From: Metarhizium brunneum
Lineage: Eukaryota > Ascomycota > Sordariomycetes > Hypocreales > Clavicipitaceae
Length of the DNA stretch: 64,000 nucleotides
Direction: 5' to 3'
Assembly (NCBI RefSeq): GCF_013426205.1
Contig: NC_089422.1
Span: 3,162,001-3,226,000, forward strand
The notes below the pieces were generated by a model, which made no database searches, was not told the origin of the DNA, and worked only from the letters and a program-made list of their open reading frames with translations. Position 1 is the stretch's first letter. Each line of letters starts with the position of its first letter. Both the position numbers and the translations under genes were made by a program. Shown here in pieces: positions 11,313 to 24,105 of this stretch.

Positions 11313-13093
11313 ATGTTGCGATCAACACCATCGGGAACTTGGCTCCCCTCGTGGACTCCCGAGTCCACATCGACCTTGTCCGTCTTCCTGATGCTCTGCT
11401 CCGTGGTCCAGTCCACCACGGGCGGCTACGACGGATCCATGCTCAACGGACTCAACATCTTGCCTTCGTACACTGACTATTTCAAGCTCACACCCGCGAC
11501 GCAGGGCCTCAACACGGCGTCCGTCTTCATCGGGGGTTTCTTCGGCCCCATGGTCGGGGGCGTCATGTCTGATAAACTCGGACGGCGACCAGCCCTGTTC
11601 TGGGCATCCATCATCACCATGGCTGGCATCGTCCTGCAGAGCGCGGCGCAGAACGTAGCCATGTTTGTCGTGGCTCGCGTCGTGCTCGGATTCGGGGGCG
11701 GCATCAGCAACGTTGCCGCCCCGGTGTATCTCAGCGAAACCTTTCCAAGTCGCTGGCGTGCCTGGGGCGTTGGTGTACGTATTCGCGACAAGTCGTCGAC
11801 TCTGAGTCTCTAACACGCGGTCCAGCTGCTGAACAACTTCTATTACGTCGGTGCGCTGATGGCGGCGGGCGTTACCCTCGGCACGGGCAAGTGGGATTCC
11901 ACGTGGGCGTGGCGATGCCCGTCTCTGTTGCAGGGTGTCTTCTCCCTTATTTGCATTCTGATTCTGCCTTTTGTTCCAGAATCTCCTCGATGGCTGATTC
12001 GCCAGGACCGATATGAGGATGCTCGGTTGGTCGTGGCGCAGACCAACGCCGATGGCAATTTGACCGATCCTGTTGCCATGACGGTCTATCAGGAGATCGT
12101 CGACACGCTGGAGTGGGAGAAGAAGCAAGGCCGGACGATGAGTCCCCTGGAGATTGTCCAGAACCCAGTGGCGAGGAAGAGGGTTCTAATTGGCGGTTCT
12201 GCTGGGCCGTTTTCATGCATCGCCGGCAATATCATTGCGTCGTACTATCTGGGCAACGAGCTGAGCACCGCGGGAGTGACGAGCTCCGATGACCAGCTGA
12301 AAGCGGCAAGTACTCTGCAATCACTACGGCAAAGTGTGCCTGACTAACGGTGGGAAGAATGTGGTTTTGAACGTCTGGTGTTTGGCGTGCTGCCTCGCCG
12401 GCACACAGCTCGCAGCTTCGTGGGGACGCAAATCTACCGCCCTGCTATCGCAAGGGCTGCTGATTGCCTGTCTGTTCATAATTGGCGGTCTTTCGAAGAT
12501 CTATGCCGACAACCCTGGTGGAGCGTCAAAGGGCCTCATCTACGGCGATGTCGCAGTCATGTTCTTGTTCCAAGGATTCTATTCCATTGCCTGGACGCCC
12601 TTGCTTACTCTTTATCCCCCCGAAGTTATGGACTACCCAACTCGGGCCAACGGCGTTGCGTTTTCGCAATTCACCCTCAATGGTTTGGCGTGAGTATCCT
12701 CTTGCACGTCGCTCTCGTTCTTGCTGAGATGGGCTAACGGCTGTAGGATGTTGCTCGTTTTCGTCATGCCAATCGGTCTGGATAACATTGGTTGGAGACT
12801 GTACATGATTAACGGATCGTGGGACGTTATTACGTTTCTCCTCATTGTAAGTTAATGGGGGTAATTCTTTTCCATGGCGACAACGGTACTGATGTTGATT
12901 CTAGGCTGTATTTTGGGTCGAAACAAAAGGCAAGACTCTCGAAGAGATTGATGCTATTTTCGAGCGGGAGAGGCATTCATCCGCGCCTGGTGTAGAGGAC
13001 GTGAGAAAAAGGAGAATAACTGTTGATGAGGTTCAGATGGAGAAGCAGTTGCAGCATCAGGATGTCCGAGTGCGTGAAACTCTTGGCCAGTGA
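11313..13093 (+). CDS. MFS sugar transporter 1 (SP family, lactose-permease-like)
   Basis: A plasma-membrane sugar/H+ symporter by family. Five exons, 11313-11774, 11826-12305, 12358-12689, 12747-12846 and 12905-13093, give 520 residues in phase throughout. Signatures are TTGGYDGSMLNGLNILPSY in helix 1, SDKLGRRPALF after helix 2, VPESPRWLIRQDR before the central loop and VETKGKTLEEI near the C-terminus. Intron 2 appears to be a GC-AG intron: phase is kept only if the donor is GCAAGT at 12306. The start at 11313 (MLRSTPSGTWLP) is the first usable ATG. The exact sugar cannot be read from sequence. It lies between the M81 gene and a second transporter on the other strand. Confidence 0.88.
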
Positions 13094-13773
13094 ACATTGC
13101 AACAGCAAAGAAATATGTCCATGATCCATAATGAATGATATCCCTGTTATGCGATGCTGGCTTCAGACTTGATTTGACCGTGTTTCAGTGTATTACCTTG
13201 ATGTGTACCGCTTTCGATACTCCATAACACGCGCCAGTTCACAAGGAAAGACGAGCTGAATCCAACCTGGTCTATATGGGTATGATGAGAATGCCACACA
13301 CTTGGACGCGAAGGGGAAGAAATCATCTTGAAGAGGGGCGTTCTGTCGCTACATGGCCCCCGGCGGCTGCATTTGTGGAAGCGAGTGAACATTGAAGATT
13401 GTGGCCGGGACTACCCTCTGAACCCATCTCATGACCGAAGGCTCTTATGCCCTCTTGACATATGTGAAACCAAGACAAGGTGTATGTCAAGGCGACGAGC
13501 TAGAACTGTTCTTCTGGCAGCAAAGTGGCCAGTTTCTGAAACCTCAATATTCTGATATTCATAACCCTATACTTGAGTCGTAGATTGACCGCCTATAAAT
13601 AATTCTCCAGGTTTCCGAATCTGTATTGGACTTCAAATTCTGCGGATATATTCCCATAATTTGTAGTCTGGGATGGAAATTGTATTTAGCCGTCGCCATC
13701 TGTATACACCCGCACACCGCAAGACGTGACCATACACTACGAGCCATGCTGTTGCTGCACATTCGGCCGAATA
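13094..13773. other. Intergenic: convergent 3' ends of two transporters
   Basis: Both neighbours end here, so this should hold their 3' untranslated regions and polyadenylation sites. Short open frames have no recognisable content. Confidence 0.6.
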
Positions 13774-15967
13774 CTATTTGCCTGTCACCACGGTACCTTC
13801 GGTCGGGGCTGGGCCAGACGGCGCCTCCTTATGTTGAGTGACAGAAACAGACTCCGTTTTGTCGTTCGGCAGAGACTGATCTTCAGCAAACTGATACAAC
13901 GGCGGGAATGGAGCAACGTCTCGTCCAAGGACGTGCTTGTTGAGGTACCAGGGCAGCTTGCGGAGGTAGTACCCGCCGTGCTCCCTGTTTTTCATACTAA
14001 AGACACTGTCGAGCTCTTCCAGCGTGAGGTTCTTGGTCTCGGGCAAGAAGAAGTAGGCAAAGACCCAGCCCAGCAAGTTCCAAGCGGCGTACCAGCAGAA
14101 TGCGCCAGTGTTGCCGTAGGCCTCAACAAGAGACGGCCAGCTAAAGCTGATGATGAAGTTGAAGCCCCATGTCACTGCCGTGCTGGAGGACATGCCGATA
14201 TCGCGGATATGCAGGGGAAACGCCTCGGCGCTGTATGTAAACGGCACCGGTCCCTCGCCTGGCGAATAGACAACCATGAAGAGGTACAAGCCCGTCGTGA
14301 CACAAGCCAACTGAGCGCGACCGGGGATGTAGAAGGAGAAGCCGGTAAATAAGAGACACAAGGCCATCAGAGGAAACGTGGTGAGCAAGAGGTTGCGGCG
14401 ACCAAACGTGTCGATGGTGTAGATGGCCGGAATGGCGAATATCCAATTGATCAACCCCCCTCCCATGGACGCCAGGAGAGCTTGAGAGCGATCGTAGCCG
14501 GCATTTTGGAAAATGCTGGTCGAGTAGTAGGCAATGACATTTACTAGAGATTTCCATTAGTTAGGCTTGCCGTGCTTCAGCGTATATATCGTGCCGCAAT
14601 GAAAGTTCTTACCTCCGCAGAATTGTTGCATAAACTAGGGAACAAGCAAGTTAGCTTTCCCGAGTATAATTAAATGTCAACTTGAATTAGATTAGACATT
14701 TTACCCACCATCGTGAACCATGCGCTCTGAGCCGCACGGCGATTCCGCCTCACGGTGAAAAACTCCTTGAGAAGATTCCGTCCCTCCCTCTCCTTCTTCT
14801 CAATCTCAAGAAGCTTATACGCATAGTACATGTCCCGGGTCGCCTGCACAGGGTGATGCCGCAGACGCAGCAGCGACTTGAGCGCCTTGTCGTATTTGCC
14901 CTTCTCCATGTACCACCTCGGGCTTTCCGGACAGAAATACACCTGCAGCATGACAATCAGAGGCGGGATCGAGGTCGAGCCAAGCATCCACCTCCACTGG
15001 GAGTTTCGCCCCAGGAAATCGGTGTGCTGGAAGGCCACCGAGACCACGAAGCCGAGACAGATCCCAAACGCCGTCCACATCTGCCACATCATGGTGAGCG
15101 CTCCCCGTATCGTCTTGGGCGTGGATTCGGCAGAGTACACGGGCGTAGTGCTCGACTTTGCGCCCACGGCAAAGCCGAGCACGAATCGAGCCGCGAGCAA
15201 GTTGCCAAACCTTTTTCCTCCTCGTTAGTAACAACCAACGAGCGGCATGGTGTGGCGGCAGGGTTAAACACGTACGAATCGGCGACGGCCATCCAGAAGC
15301 CCGTGACAACCGACATGAAGCACGAGATGAAGATGGTGAATCTCCGGCCGCCGATTTTGTTCAGGATCGGGTTCGTCCAGCACCCGATGAGTGCGGAACA
15401 GAGGTACGGAGCGCCGTTCATCAGACCTTGCAACAGGGGGTCTCTCAAGCCAAACTCCTCGTAGTAGAATTCCTGACCAGGACCTATTATTTAGCAGCTA
15501 CCAGACTTGGTACACCCGTTAGAAGGCCGTACCTGTGCGCCGTTTACGGCTGTTTGGTCCATTCCTTGCACAATGGCTGAACCGGCGCAGAGAGTGCAAA
15601 GAAAGTAGAGCATGAATGGCTGGCTCCATTTATTGGTGATTTCCCGTCGCAGCACCGTCTTTTCCTCCTCATTGAGAAGATGGACGTGCTCGAAGCCGCC
15701 GCTCGTGTTCATGACCTGAGCGATCAAGGCTCCCTTGCGAAAGGCCTCCCGATACTCGCCCAGGCCCTTTTCGTCCACGAAGGCGTCGGCATCGGCAATG
15801 AGTTGCTCCCTGGTCATCCCGATCAAGGGGTTGCGTAGGAGAGCCGCTGTCGATGGCTTCCGCTCATTGGTGAAGTTGGCCGAGTTGTCGCCATGGCTTG
15901 AGTTGCGACGGAGCACAGACTTTTCGTCGTGGTTGGGCGACTCTATGTCTGTTCGAGCGGGTGGCAT
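13774..15967 (-). CDS. MFS sugar transporter 2 (SP family, long N-terminus)
   Basis: A 12-helix sugar-porter type membrane protein of 641 residues. Exons: 15967-15533, 15472-15276, 15210-14709, 14634-14613 and 14543-13774; all phases agree. The cytosolic N-terminus of about 120 residues is longer than in typical SP transporters and includes HVHLLNEEEKTVLRREITNKW ahead of helix 1 (ending VQGMDQTAVNGAQ). Later signatures are KIGGRRFT, PESPRWYMEKGKYDKAL, DTFGRRNLLL, YSAEAFPLHIRDIG and PETKNLTLEELDSVF. Exon 4 is only 22 nucleotides and supplies most of the FMQQFCGVNVIAYYS segment of helix 7, part of the sugar-binding region in the family. The start at 15967 (MPPARTDIESP) is preferred to an ATG 63 bases upstream. 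Substrate unknown. Confidence 0.88.
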
Positions 15968-18900
15968 TTTGTGTTTGAATCGGGGTTTCTCGAGGATCTG
16001 AGCGTGTAAGTCAATGGCCTGTATATACAAGATGTTTACAACGGCTTATGCAGACGACATGGACGCGGACTTGGTTGACCGGCCAAGACTGCCGCAAGGG
16101 GTGAAAGGGATGGATTTTGGAATTGGATCATGTTGCAGGAAACGGGGAGACGGCTCCAGTTATCTACTTGGCTTCATGTCACATACGACCATGGGACCGG
16201 AAGCTCTGCGGAGAGACCATGGCGATGGGCCGTGACAGACAGACCCATGTATTGCGCTCATCCGGTTAAGCATAATGTAAAAGCTGCTCGGCAAAGAAGG
16301 CTACGTGGAGAAAATAGCACCATGTGGATAAACCAAGTCTCGGCATCAGCATGGTGAAGCAACTTCCATGGCAGTGATGGTCGCCAAGAGTTGCCAGAAA
16401 GAGAACCTGACCATCATCACCAACACGTCCAGCGGCACAATGACGTAATGAGTCCGGCGTTATAGTTGACTTCTGATCTATACAGTAGCCCAAAGAAAGA
16501 TTGAGAGTGCCTGCTATCGTTTCTTCAAGGTCAATCGGGGGCCGGGATAGCAGACACACTCTTGCAAAACGCTCGACGACGAACTAACTAATAAATTGTA
16601 ACCACAATAATCAAGTCAGATCGGGCCACCCACTCCACACTCGGAGCGCAACTCATGCCGATCTCTTGAGCACCAGACCCCTTTGTTGATGAGCGCCAAG
16701 CTCAACTTCTCCAACATGCCAAGTACAACGGCCCACATGATACATCCGCCGAGAACAGCGGTATTATGAAACGGCGTTTTTAGAGCAGTTAGCTGTTAAA
16801 GAATTCTGCTGCCTGATCCCAAGCTTGCCGCATTAAGGTTATTCGTTGCACGGGGCTTTAATCTCCCCAGTGCCGAGAAGCTTGGCCAATCTTGCGTCGC
16901 TTGGCACGAGAACAGGCGGTATGCCACAACAAGCTTGATTCGACTACGGATCGAGGTTGTGAGTCGTGACGTTCAGGTGGCGGGAGGCCATTCATGATGT
17001 GGGCGTGGTATGATCCAGCCTCGTTGATCTTGATGGCTGGTTTAATATATCTAGGCCAGACATCGACGGATACACTTCGCTATGCCCCTGGACTAGATAG
17101 TCAATGGGCTGAATCTCCCTGACAAGTTCAAAAATGATTGACTTTGATGAAAGTTGTTATCCAGGTTATGCAGCGTTGCCTATAGCATATTATCCTCCGC
17201 CCCGGATATAGAAGCTATTGTCCGGACCTGCTATATTGAGTGACACTTTGGCAGGTCGCATCGCCCATGATCTCGCTGGCTGATGCATCTAGAATGTAGC
17301 TCATGTGCCCGTCTTGTATGTGTGATTTCCACAGGGTTGGGCAACCCAAGAAACCATATAGGCTTCCTCATTGCTTACAACTCCACGCAGGAAGCCGTCA
17401 ACGTCTTGTCTTCATACCCAGATGATTCATCTACATAATTACTCATACAAGTGTTCCAATACATTATACTCTGTCCATATGTTTTGTTCCAGATGATTGA
17501 ATATAGGCTATAGACAGAGAAAACACATTGCAAATACACACATGACTGTGTCTGTCCCAATATCTAGGATTTCCCGAGGACGATCACGCTTCGTTACACA
17601 CAACTCTCCGTTTGTGTCAATCGTCATGAATATGAAACCCAGCTGATATATATCCCCAGGCCCTCAGCAAGGCGGGTTGCTTGGGTGAACAGATTGCACT
17701 CACTTATCTGGAGCACACGTTGACTGGGGATCGCGTCCCCGTTGGTAAGAAAACCGGTTGCAGATCTCGCCATGTTCATACCAGACACGTTGGGTGAAGA
17801 TAAGATGAACATCTGGGGCCCAAATATAAGTGTCATTTCAAGGATTCCAGCCATAGAAGGAGTGTAGAGTCAAAAGAAGCACTGAAATAGAGCACAATAA
17901 GGGGGAAGAAGATCCTAAGAAGGTCGCACCGGTCAATATCTAGCGAGGTAGACGGAACGAATGGATGTCACACTCGTAAGTTCATTAGATACAGTAATAC
18001 ATACATATTCGGTATCTAATCAAGTAATACGCCTTGCTGTCCCTGAAGCACTCAGTGAGATGAAACAACAGCGATTGGCGTTATCAACTTGTGATGGAAT
18101 TCGTCCCCGGGAAAAGTCACAGCATCTTCGGCCATGGCCTCCTCGCGGATTAAACCAATAGCGACTTCCATATTAGCACGCCTTGCTTGCTTCAGATGTT
18201 TCAACTTGAGCGACCAGCTTGGTGGACTTTGCGAACTGGGTGTATTCCACGCTCGGTTGAAGCCGCAATGCGTCCAGGGGCCGAAGAGTAATTTGGCAAA
18301 CCGGCCATCCGATTGTCCAAAGTAATTCGTAGGCATCTTGTCATTTACACCTGCCCATCATCTCCCCCATTGTCCATATAATCCACGGGGCCACATCCTA
18401 ATTTCACGACGCTGTCATGGTCCCTCGCCTCCTTTTGGGCCAGCCGTCACCAGTCATACTCATATCTGAACCTCTGAACAAATATGATTCACATGTAGTA
18501 CTTTCCTCTTCCACGGGGGCAGCAGGGCACCCTCTTGAAAAGCAGTATGTAGGGGAATCGCCGCTGACGATACAGCTGCAGGCGTTGGAGAAAACCATAG
18601 ACGACCAAAGAGCTTGGGGTTGGTGCCTTATGAAGAATATGAGGCGTATAATGAAGGAGGCAGTAAGGATGGGAAAGTGAGGCCCGAGAATTGCTGGCTT
18701 GGTACCGAAGCTTACTCGGTCTGCGAAGAAATGGTAATCGATTAGGACATGTGAGTTGTAATGTGCCAGAGACTCATGACTGAATATCGCCAACTGTACA
18801 CAGTCACACACAGAAAAGGGGATGCTTGATTTGACTCCCGTGTACTTTCCTTGATCTCCCGCTCTTCGTGTTCCTTCCACCACATGTTTACGCTGCTGCG

Positions 18901-19389
18901 TTACTCATCCCAGCCTTGATTCACTGGGCCACAGAATCATCATGCTTCCAATTCACCAACATTTTGTGCACCGAGTATGCAGTCACAGAGAGCGCCAGAA
19001 GCAGCAGACAGTCGTTCCTCTTCACGGCTCGATTTGATACGTGGTCACTAATTACATGGCCAACTACAGCAATTACGCGCTGGCTCCGTTTGCCAGTCGT
19101 ACCCGTGGTACACAAGCTCGACAATGTGCATTTGTTCAAAACAGCCTCCATCCGACATTCACTGCATGGACATACTCCTTTGGTCTCGGCTTCTCGCTAC
19201 CTCACCTTTTGTTACGCTTGGGCTGCACATCACGGAATGACATTTCTTCGACACCGGAGCGATCCGAGTTCATCACATCCACAACGACATATATAAAGCC
19301 CTCGCCAAGCCCGTACGATAGCACCAACAGCTCTCTCATGCGAGGTGTTACAGCATACAGATAATGGCAGATTACCGTCTCCTCCAAAC
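15968..19389. other. Long intergenic region, no supported gene
   Basis: About 3.4 kb upstream of transporter 2 and of the Ser/Pro-rich gene. Scattered open frames (17375-17560, 18052-18336, 18404-18883, 18868-19296) show no domain, conserved splice pattern or plausible signal peptide. Composition is mixed, with AT-rich patches at 17140-17640. I see no tRNA or transposon terminus. Confidence 0.55.
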
Positions 19390-20130
19390 ATGGAGCAGCA
19401 GGATCCTCATGACGACCTCAGCCCCCTAGCCGATCTAACCTCGGCTGCGCAAGAACGGCTGAGCTACGTGAGGGCCCAGGGATCTCGACGACTATCACGC
19501 CAGGCCGTTCTCAACAGGTCGCTGAGTTTTGGTCGCCCAAATTTCGAGCCCGTCGTACCGTCGCCCTTGGGTCAGCCGAGTTGGAATCAAGAGAGTGTGC
19601 CCTCGCCAGAGTCGCCGGTTGAGCAGAACAGCGACGATGACGGACCGCGTCTCGATCAAGGTTACGACAAGGAGCCAGTCGTATTGCATCCGGCCGGCCT
19701 AGAAAGAGTATCTCCCGAGGTTTGGGCCCGTTGGTATGTCGAGCAGAGAGATGATGGGTCAGCGCAGGCTGCCGGCGTTACGGAAAGGTCAGCGTCTCCG
19801 ATACAGTTGCTTTCAGAATATTCAGATCCAGACTTTACAAATACCTCTTTTCCATTCTTCTCTCCACAGGAGCCTATAGGGCCGCCTTCACGGTCACCTG
19901 CTGCCTCGATATCATCCCGGCTGGATTCACTGCCGTTGGATGCCTCCAGTACCGATCCGCCGCGACCCCCTTCACCGTCTACCGCCACGTCTAATACCTC
20001 CGGCAGATGGACAAGTATTAACGCTCCATCGACGTCCATTGAGAGAGGTGCATCTTTGGGGAATAGTATTCGGCGACCAGTTTCACCAGCGCTAGACGGC
20101 AGCTCAGCAGACCTATCTTGGCTGTTGTAG
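19390..20130 (+). CDS. Hypothetical Ser/Pro-rich protein
   Basis: A single open frame of 246 codons starting at the ATG at 19390 (MEQQDPHDDLSPLADLTS). It is rich in Ser, Pro, Asp and Arg, with short SP and TP dipeptides that could be kinase sites, and has no signal peptide, membrane helix or recognised domain. The one segment that looks ordered is around VSPEVWARWYVEQRDD. The protein is probably intrinsically disordered and may be nuclear or a signalling adaptor, but this is only composition-based. It stands alone between two long intergenic regions. I do not recognise the family; a spurious open frame is possible, though length and consistent low complexity favour a real gene. Confidence 0.5.
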   Translation: MEQQDPHDDLSPLADLTSAAQERLSYVRAQGSRRLSRQAVLNRSLSFGRPNFEPVVPSPLGQPSWNQESVPSPESPVEQNSDDDGPRLDQGYDKEPVVLHPAGLERVSPEVWARWYVEQRDDGSAQAAGVTERSASPIQLLSEYSDPDFTNTSFPFFSPQEPIGPPSRSPAASISSRLDSLPLDASSTDPPRPPSPSTATSNTSGRWTSINAPSTSIERGASLGNSIRRPVSPALDGSSADLSWLL

Positions 20131-22117
20131 CATCTGCCACAAGGCTCTGATTCAGTGTGGGTTCGTATTAAAAGGGCCCTGGGTAAACGGTAGAGAATGT
20201 TTTCTATATTTATGATAATGTCAGCGGCATAGACAAGGAAGCGCAAGCAAAAGAGGTGGTGGACAGTTGTTAAATCCGATCTAGACAGTTCTCAACTCGC
20301 CATCAAATAGCAGCAAATCAACCCGCCTCTCTTATAGTTCTCAAACAATTATCTCGGTGCCTCAGTTTATGTCAGTTAGGGGAAGAGGGAGACAAATCCT
20401 TTATCTTGCTCTGTCTTCGCATGCCCTATTGTTGCCAGTAACCCTAACGGTTGCCATTTCTTGCCATTCCACTGCTATGAGAGATGTACACAACAAGAAC
20501 GAAAACGTACAGGTTTTCATAGAGTACACACAATTAATACGTCGTCTCCAGTGATATTTACCAAGCATGAGCACTTGGCAGCGGAACGATCATATCCAAA
20601 AACTGCACAAATGACGCCCACGACGCTCCCGTCTTTCATGGCAAGTGACGCAATTGCATCAGAATTGTAACTGCAAACTAAAACGCATAATGGCTCCAGT
20701 TTATACTTTTGCTTTCGAAGTTCTTGGCTCTTTGATGGCCGCCTTGTGCCGCCAACGCGGTGGCAACAAAGTCGAGTCAAATCCAAGTCGCATTTGATGA
20801 TGCCGAGGGCACAACACAAACGATCCAGACAATCCGCCAAGGATCTGAACAGGCCCAGATACGGGATGTGGTAGCTACAGAATCGGATCGGGCGCTGTTA
20901 TCACGTATTCACTCCATTTACGTCGAGATTCCATGTAAGTGGATTTGTATGCCAAACCACCAACCCGCATCTCGGTACAGACTGATTACCGAAGGTTTAA
21001 AAAAATGGTAGTAACAATGTCCTTGGATATCTTGGATGATAGAAATAAAGATTATTCGGATAAACCAGTCGCTCGCTCGTGGACGTGGAACTATGCAGAT
21101 ATTCTATAGTAATCAGTCTGCGATGGCGTCACGCATGTTCCACGAGAAAGCTCACCTTGAATACCAAGCTCCAAACCAAGTTCTACAAGACATCATCGTC
21201 TGCAAGCAACATGATGGTTTCTCGCTGTCCTGCTGAGAAATTACTCCGCCGGCCGCAAGCCATCATGTTAGTAGCATAGCATAACGCCGAATGCAGCATC
21301 ACAACACTTGGAAGACCATGCCACATCAATAATGGCACACAGCTTTCCCCTACGCCGACATCCTTTGTACTCGGCCATTCTAGGTAAAAGTCCACTCCCC
21401 CCGTGCCAGTCTCATAACCCCGCACGTCGATCAGACGTCCACAACTCTGGGGAAGCATGGTTAATCCTAGATTCCGGGTAATCTCAAACTTCCCGAAATT
21501 AAGAGTTCAAACGGCATCCTCATTATCCTCGGAACTCCAACGGTCCCCGAGGACATCTCCGAACGCACTACGGAGTAGACGGCTAATATATCCCGCCGTG
21601 GCTGCCGCGTCCCTGGGACTACATCAAGCCACTTCGTCTCGCTCACCACGGTGTGAACCCGGGATGACCCGGCCTCGTCAGCCCCTTGAATAACAACGTT
21701 TCACAATCTTCCATCAAATTACCCCAACGGGGATAGTTACGTGGGGTGCGTGACTGATCATTGTTTGTGTGGGCGATGTGACGACGGATACTACCCCCAT
21801 TTTGAATCTAGACATGGACCTATGGGTGGGAGATCAATTGTGGACTGATTTAAGCATAATGTGTTGGGGACAAGAAGATGGAGTTGGTGTTTCAACACGC
21901 GAATGAGAGAACTTGAAAATGCGGTATTGTATCAACTGTATTTGGGCGGTCAATGATTCGATCCCAGCGCCGCCAAGACATGTTCAACCGTTGTCAAGAA
22001 TATTTTTGCCATGAAGTCGCAAAATGGTATTCAGCATGCAAATTCTTCAAATTATAACCAAGAAATCTAACCTAATGACGTGCTATCGTCAAAAAAAGGA
22101 GAGGAGGGTATCATAAT
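20131..22117. other. Intergenic, no supported gene
   Basis: About 2 kb between the Ser/Pro-rich gene and the 3' end of SP transporter 3. It contains one copy of the TACGGAGTA element (21569-21577). Short open frames lack any supporting feature. Confidence 0.55.
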
Positions 22118-24105
22118 CTATGCAACCGTCGTGGTCTTCCTCTCCTCAATGTGCTGTCCAGCGCCGTGTGTCTCTTCAGCAATACGCTGTTTCTCATTAT
22201 AAGCCATGTCCTGCTGTTCAGCGTCCCGGTTGCCATGCAGACCAATCTTATACCAGGGGAGATCGAACAGGCGATCCATGCTCTCGAGGGTGCGGCCGCT
22301 GGTCTCAGGAACAGAGAACCAGACCCAGACGCCTCCCAGGATGGTGACCGCCGCAAAGCACCAGAAAGTGCCCATGGGTGAGATACCACCGTCAGAAGTG
22401 GGAAGCAGCATATTGGGGACAGCACGAGAGTTGCCGTACTGGTTGGCGAAGTGCAGGGTCATGGCCCACGAGGTAGCCAGAGCACGAATTCTCAGGGGGA
22501 ACAACTCTGCAGTCAGCAAGTACTGCATCGAGTTCCACCCAAGAGCCCATCCGCAGCCTGAGACATAGATCATAGCAATGGCTCCACGGCTGGCGGGGAC
22601 CTTTGAAGCAGGCAGGACATAGTGTTTGACAGTGCCCAGCTCAGGAACAGCCGTCAAGAAACTAGCGACATAGATCATGGAGATAGCTTGCAGGGTGATA
22701 CCAGTGAGCAGCGCACGCTTTCGGCCAATGACATCCACCAGGAAGAGGGCGCAAAGCACCGCCGAAACAAGCTTCACAATACCAAAGACGGCAGTGACAA
22801 GAAGGCCCTCCTCGCTACCGGTGATGCCGAGAATCTCGAACAGATCAGGTGCGTAGAGGGTGATGGAGCCAGCGCCGGACCATTGAGACAGCAATTGGAC
22901 CATGGTGGCGAGGTAGACACGGTAGAGGTTGCTCTTGTCCAGGAACATCTCTTTGAGCTTGCCAGCCCAGCCAACCCCCTTGGTGGCTTCGAGCTCATGG
23001 TCCAAGGCGGCCTGAATACTTGCGATTTCGCGCGTGACGTACTCGCCATCGGGCGCCTGCTTGCGCAAACGAGCCATGACATGAGTAGCCCTCTCATTCT
23101 TGCCCTGTTTGACGAGGAAGCGGGGAGATTCGTATTGCATAAAGGTCAAGATGAAAATGATGCCGGCCATCATGATGTGCAAACTTGTGGGGACAAGCCA
23201 CTGATTGTGGCTTGAGCTGGGGATGTTGAGCCTGCAGCCATAGTTGGTGAAGTATGCCAAGACGATGCCGATGTAAACAGCTCCGGTGAAGAAACATGTG
23301 CAAAGGCCTCGAACGGAAGCGGGCGCGACTTCGGCAATATAAATAGGGCTATTTCACAAACCGTCAGCAAATTAATTCATACACATGAATCTCTTCCGAC
23401 AGAGCTGCCCGGCGGAGGAGGCTGAGCACCTCAACACCACGAGCCCATCCATGACCAGGAAGAAAAGAAGGCGTTGTAACTTACCCCACGACAGGGGTCT
23501 GTCCCACGCCAAGGCCTGCAATAAATCTCCCCGCATAGATGGCGCCGAGATTGCCATTGACACCTCCGATCATGAAGATGATGATGCCGACGACCCAGAG
23601 GACGCAGAGGAACCGAGTGGCCATGATGCGGCCGATGCGATCGCACACAAGGAAAGCACTATGGTTTGTCAAAATGTCAGCCAATGCGCACCGCCAAATG
23701 GTCCACGCTCTTTTTCAAAAAAGCTGTCGCGTGGTGCAAACCAGACAGCTCACGCGCGCACATGACGCCACGGCTGCAGCGTCCTGCACAAACCATGCAA
23801 GCCAAAGGGAGACAGACGGATACTTACATCAAAGCACCGGCGACGGAACCAATTTGCACCATGGCCGACACATTGGCCTTGATGTTGGCTTGCTCGACAG
23901 AAGAGAAGGACTTGTAGTCGATGGTTGACTGGAAATCAGGCGAGTTGAAGGCCCCGGAGATGAGACCCTCGTCAATACCACGAGCAGCACCGAGAAGACC
24001 AAAGGACACCACGGCAAACCACAGGCGCCAATTGAAGACCCCGTCGGGTTCCCCAAGGTTCCCAAGGCGGAAGATGTTGACGGGTTTTTTCACACCGCCT
24101 GCCAT
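22118..24105 (-). CDS. MFS sugar transporter 3 (SP family)
   Basis: A 560-residue 12-helix transporter. Exons: 24105-23828, 23658-23485 and 23348-22118, all in phase. The start is MAGGVKKPVNIFRLGNLGEP; a longer in-frame extension upstream reads through untranslated sequence. Helix 1 ends in GAARGIDEGLISGAF. Other signatures are CDRIGRIMATRF, GRFIAGLGVGQTPVVGPIYIAEVAP, YESPRFLVKQGKNERA, QLLSQWSGAGSITLYAPD, DVIGRKRALL, ELFPLRIRALA and VPETSGRTLESMDRLFDLPW. The long extracellular segment in the first half and the PET(S)GRTLE end resemble pentose, quinate or uronate transporters of this superfamily, but substrate cannot be fixed. It is isolated from the other two transporters and differs clearly from them, so it is not a recent duplicate. 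Confidence 0.88.

Noticed and set aside
11322..12128. 268-codon open frame on the minus strand
   Set aside because: Antisense to SP transporter 1 and crosses its intron; no domain content.
18052..18336. Short minus-strand frame with GPWTH, a motif seen in CocE/NonD-type hydrolases
   Set aside because: Only one short motif matches, and the surrounding sequence lacks the nucleophile region. A decayed gene fragment is possible but not supportable.
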